9,122 nucleotides of DNA from NCBI GenBank assembly GCA_009787075.1, contig WRGS01000178.1, positions 1-9,122 of the forward strand, read 5' to 3'. The notes below the pieces were generated by a model, which saw only the letters and a program-made list of their open reading frames with translations, was not told the origin of the DNA and made no database searches. Numbering within the stretch: position 1 is the stretch's first letter; each line of letters begins with the position of its first letter. Below are positions 6,839 to 9,122 of the stretch, in pieces. Position numbers and translations under genes: made by a program. The DNA comes from Paludibacter sp. GTDB lineage: Bacteria > Bacteroidota > Bacteroidia > Bacteroidales > Paludibacteraceae.

Positions 6839-7164
6839 TGCTCGGAATAAACGCCGATTGATACTCCGTAATCGTATTCGCAGTCGAGTATGAATTTGAT
6901 TTCCTCGCCTGTAAGGTCGATTTTATCTTTTTTTGCGGCTTTCTCAATGTATTTAAACATTTCTTCCTCGTCTATCGATGCCTCTTCTACAATTTCATCG
7001 TCCATGTATCCCTTTTCGTCGTAGTAATCATAAACTACATCAAGCACCCATTGAATTTTATCTTCATCAATGCGCTTTCTGTACTCGTCGGGGACGAGAT
7101 TTAAGGTGAATTTTATCAATTCATCATCGTCATAAACGGGAATTTCTTCTTCTTCTTTTTTCAT
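6835..7164 (-). CDS. Small acidic protein of unknown function with internal duplication
   Basis: A 109-residue cytoplasmic-looking protein with no signal peptide or membrane segment. It is very acidic: 35 of 109 residues are Asp or Glu, including EEEE near the N-terminus. Two segments resemble each other: IQWVLDVVYDY (37-47) and IKFILDCEYDY (89-99). They share the pattern I-x-[WF]-[VI]-L-D-x-x-Y-D-Y, suggesting a duplicated helical unit. I do not recognise a named domain. The start is ATG 7162-7164, 21 bases after the pepT stop. The TGA stop (6835-6837) overlaps the acyltransferase ATG by four bases. This coupling supports real translation and a possible role tied to the acyltransferase, which is inference only. 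Confidence 0.85.
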   Translation of the reverse strand: MKKEEEEIPVYDDDELIKFTLNLVPDEYRKRIDEDKIQWVLDVVYDYYDEKGYMDDEIVEEASIDEEEMFKYIEKAAKKDKIDLTGEEIKFILDCEYDYGVSIGVYSEQ

Positions 7165-7185
7165 TAAATTAAAATTTATAATTTA

Positions 7186-8409
7186 TTAAAATTTTTCAAT
7201 ATTTTCTATTATCCTGACAATCAACGCACTTGCCTTTTCCATAGATTGAATTGGAAGATATTCAAATCGGCTGTGAAAATTATGTCCGCCTGCAAAAATA
7301 TTCGGACAGGGCAAACCCATAAACGAAAGCCGTGCGCCGTCTGTTCCGCCGCGAATCGGCTTAACATTTGGTTTAATATCAAGTTCGCGCATTGATTTTT
7401 CCACAAGTTCCACAACGTGCATAACGGGTTCAATTTTTTCCCGCATATTATAATACTGGTCGCGCAAATCAAGCATTGCCGTGTCTTTACCAAATTCTGC
7501 ATTTATTTGATTTACAAGATTTTGCATTTCTTTTTTGCGCTGTTCAAAACGGTTGCGGTCGTGGTCGCGGACGATATAATTTAAAGTGGTTGTTTCTACA
7601 TCGCCGCTAATATTTGTAAGATGATAAAAACCTTCGTAGCCCTCTGTTCGTTCAGGAGTTTCATTTTCGGGCAACATATTTATAAATTTCGCTGCAATGC
7701 GCATCGAATTTATCATTTTTCCAAAAGCATAACCAGGGTGAACATTCAGCCCTTTGAAAGTAACTTTTGCGGCTGCCGCGTTAAAATTTTCGTATTCAAG
7801 TTCGCCAATTTCGCCGCCGTCGATAGTATAAGCCCAATCTGCGCCAAATTTTTCCACATCAAAATGATCTGCGCCTTGCCCTATTTCCTCATCGGGCGTG
7901 AAACCGATTCGTACTTTTCCGTGCTTGATTTCAGGATGCGCAAGCAAAAATTCCATTGCCTGAACAATCGCAGCAACGCCAGCCTTATCGTCTGCACCGA
8001 GAAGCGTCGTTCCGTCTGTTACAATAATATCCTGCCCCAAATATTGCAAAATTTCGGGATAAAGCGATGTTTGAAGAACGATATTTTTTTCTTTATTCAA
8101 TAAAATATCTCTTCCGTCGTAATTTGTTATTATTGAGGGCTTTACATCTTTTCCGCTTGAATCGGGACTTGTATCAACGTGCGCAATAAATCCTATTGCA
8201 GGCAAAGATTTTTCAGAATTTGCGGGTAAAACAGCCGTTAAATAACCATTTTTGTCGAGTTCAACTTCCTGCAAACCAATGTTTTTCAATTCTTCTGCCA
8301 AAAATTCTGAAAAAACCATTTGTCCGTTCGTACTCGGTGTTTGATTAGAGCTTTCGTCAGATGTGGTTTCAAAACTGACGTATTTCAAAAAGCGGTCTAT
8401 AATATTCAT
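7186..8409 (-). CDS. pepT: Peptidase T (tripeptide aminopeptidase)
   Basis: A 407-residue cytoplasmic M20B di-zinc peptidase that releases N-terminal residues from tripeptides. Expected metal ligands are all present: H77 in HVDTSPD, D140 in GADDKAG, E175 in TPDEEIG, D197 in TIDGGE and H379 in GGHNFHS. The catalytic Asp (D79) and general base Glu (E174) are also there. The dimerisation (lid) domain lies at about residues 208-325, including NVHPGYAFGKMINS. RGGTDGARLSFMGLPCPN, before the last histidine, is diagnostic for PepT within M20. Length matches characterised enzymes at just over 400 residues. It starts at ATG 8407-8409, is preceded by a promoter at 8471-8478, and is probably the first gene of a three-gene operon. 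Confidence 0.97.
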   Translation of the reverse strand: MNIIDRFLKYVSFETTSDESSNQTPSTNGQMVFSEFLAEELKNIGLQEVELDKNGYLTAVLPANSEKSLPAIGFIAHVDTSPDSSGKDVKPSIITNYDGRDILLNKEKNIVLQTSLYPEILQYLGQDIIVTDGTTLLGADDKAGVAAIVQAMEFLLAHPEIKHGKVRIGFTPDEEIGQGADHFDVEKFGADWAYTIDGGEIGELEYENFNAAAAKVTFKGLNVHPGYAFGKMINSMRIAAKFINMLPENETPERTEGYEGFYHLTNISGDVETTTLNYIVRDHDRNRFEQRKKEMQNLVNQINAEFGKDTAMLDLRDQYYNMREKIEPVMHVVELVEKSMRELDIKPNVKPIRGGTDGARLSFMGLPCPNIFAGGHNFHSRFEYLPIQSMEKASALIVRIIENIEKF

Positions 8410-8470
8410 TTTTAAAATTGTTAAAGATTATCCAAAAAAATTATAAATTTAATTTTTATAATTATTTTTG

Positions 8471-8478
8471 CAAAAGTA
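8471..8478 (-). promoter_or_regulatory. Promoter -7 element of the pepT operon
   Basis: On the minus strand this reads TACTTTTG, an exact match to the Bacteroidota TAnnTTTG element. It lies 61 bases upstream of the pepT ATG, so the transcript would begin near 8462-8465 with a leader of about 55 bases. It sits directly beside the T-tract of the upstream terminator (8480-8487), so termination and initiation signals are back to back. No clear -33 TTG is seen; that position falls in the terminator hairpin. Confidence 0.6.
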
Positions 8479-8479
8479 T

Positions 8480-8518
8480 AAAAAAAACACGAAAATTCAG
8501 TTTTTTTCTGAATTTTCG
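8480..8518 (-). terminator. Rho-independent terminator of the DUF4197 gene
   Basis: On the minus strand an 11-bp perfect stem, CGAAAATTCAG and CTGAATTTTCG (8508-8518 and 8490-8500), encloses a seven-A loop. It is followed after TG by eight T residues (8487-8480). The hairpin begins 31 bases after the DUF4197 stop codon. Stem plus T-tract on the correct strand makes this a convincing intrinsic terminator, although the stem is AT-rich. Confidence 0.85.
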
Positions 8519-8549
8519 CGCATCAATTAATCAATTTTATTTTTGTCAA

Positions 8550-9122
8550 TTACTTTTTATCCAATTGTCCAAAAACTTTCTGCAACAAGTCGTTAACCCG
8601 CGCTTGCGGATTTGTGCGAATTGAATTTTCTTCATCTGCAATTTTCACAAAAAGCGCGTCCAACGCTTTTTGCGTAACATATTGCTCAAGATTCACATTT
8701 ACAGGTTTCATTCCTGCAACCGCGCCGACAGCCGTTTCCGCAACTTTATTATATGCGCTTGTGAGCGAATTCCACGCCTGCGAAGTTGAGGTATCTCCAA
8801 TAAGTTTTTTGCCAAGCGAATTGTTTACTTTTGGAGCGAAAGCGGCGGTTAACTGTGTGTAAGTTCTGTTTTTAAGATAATCGGTAGCCGCCGATTTTCC
8901 ACCGAAAAGAATTTGCGCACCGTCGGCAATCGACATACTTGTTATTGCGCTTGTGAAAATTGGCGTAGCAGATTTTACTGCGTCCGAAGCCGCCGCATTG
9001 AGCGATTTAACTGCCTTATTTACAAGGTCTTGTCCGCCGGGAATAATTTTGATGTTATCCACGATGCTTTGCGCCTCAGGCGGCAGCAAAATTTTCAACG
9101 CTGCATCGGTCAAAAAACCGTC
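8550..9122 (-). CDS. DUF4197 family protein, N-terminus cut off by window edge
   Basis: The last 190 residues of a DUF4197 protein. The frame is open through the right edge, so the N-terminal part is missing. The first readable residues, DGFLTDAALKILLPPEAQ, match the segment that in this family follows an N-terminal signal region and a short helical stretch. An apparent TTG start at 9113 falls inside conserved sequence and is not the true start. Further family features are SITSMSIADGAQILFGG-like sequence mid-protein, YTQLTAAFAPKVNNSL, and a C-terminal segment with VTQKALDALFVKIADEE and RTNPQARVNDLLQKVFG. Most members are predicted secreted or lipoproteins of unknown function, but the signal region is outside the window. 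A strong terminator follows, separating it from pepT. Confidence 0.92.
   Translation of the reverse strand, partial: DGFLTDAALKILLPPEAQSIVDNIKIIPGGQDLVNKAVKSLNAAASDAVKSATPIFTSAITSMSIADGAQILFGGKSAATDYLKNRTYTQLTAAFAPKVNNSLGKKLIGDTSTSQAWNSLTSAYNKVAETAVGAVAGMKPVNVNLEQYVTQKALDALFVKIADEENSIRTNPQARVNDLLQKVFGQLDKK

Noticed and set aside
7621..8103. Plus-strand open frame of 160 codons
   Set aside because: It is antisense to pepT, whose metal ligands are complete on the minus strand.
9111..9113. TTG as the start of the DUF4197 gene
   Set aside because: Codons upstream of it (D, G, F) continue the conserved family segment to the window edge, so the gene is simply truncated here.

Overview
The window looks like chromosomal DNA of an AT-rich member of the Bacteroidota, probably order Bacteroidales. 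Four signs point there. Three intergenic regions carry exact TAnnTTTG promoter -7 elements, the form used by the Bacteroidota primary sigma factor. Start sites have little Shine-Dalgarno character. Lipoproteins are abundant. The gene content also fits: a single LpxL/HtrB-type acyltransferase, a YARHG-DUF3160 lipoprotein, a DUF4197 protein and a CapA-family lipoprotein. No transposase, phage gene, CRISPR array, tRNA or rRNA was seen. No stretch above 300 bases lacks a gene; the longest gaps are 162, 140 and 100 bases.

Layout. Positions 1-347 (minus) hold the N-terminal part of a YigZ/IMPACT-family protein that runs off the left edge. It diverges from an ECF-type sigma factor at 441-992 (plus), the only plus-strand gene. 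The shared intergenic region has a -7 element for each direction and an 18-bp perfect palindrome between them. The sigma gene ends tail-to-tail with a YgjP/DUF45 metalloprotease gene, both stop codons lying inside one TTAA.

Everything from 989 to the right edge is on the minus strand. Read in the direction of transcription, a partial DUF4197 gene enters from the right edge and ends at a good intrinsic terminator. Next comes a TAnnTTTG promoter and a tight operon: pepT, a small acidic protein of unknown function, and an LpxL-type lipid A acyltransferase. The last two are joined by an ATGA overlap. After 100 bases follow a large YARHG-DUF3160 lipoprotein, a palindrome-rich REP-like element, a CapA-family lipoprotein, a small lipoprotein with an FG-GAP-like loop (TTG start), and the YgjP-like protease.

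Functionally the minus-strand half is mostly cell-envelope related: lipid A acylation plus three consecutive predicted lipoproteins, two of unknown biochemical role. PepT is cytoplasmic peptide catabolism. The least explained items are the DUF3160/CapA/FG-GAP lipoprotein cluster, the small acidic protein coupled to the acyltransferase, the palindrome at the sigma-factor promoter, and the structured element at 3308-3411.
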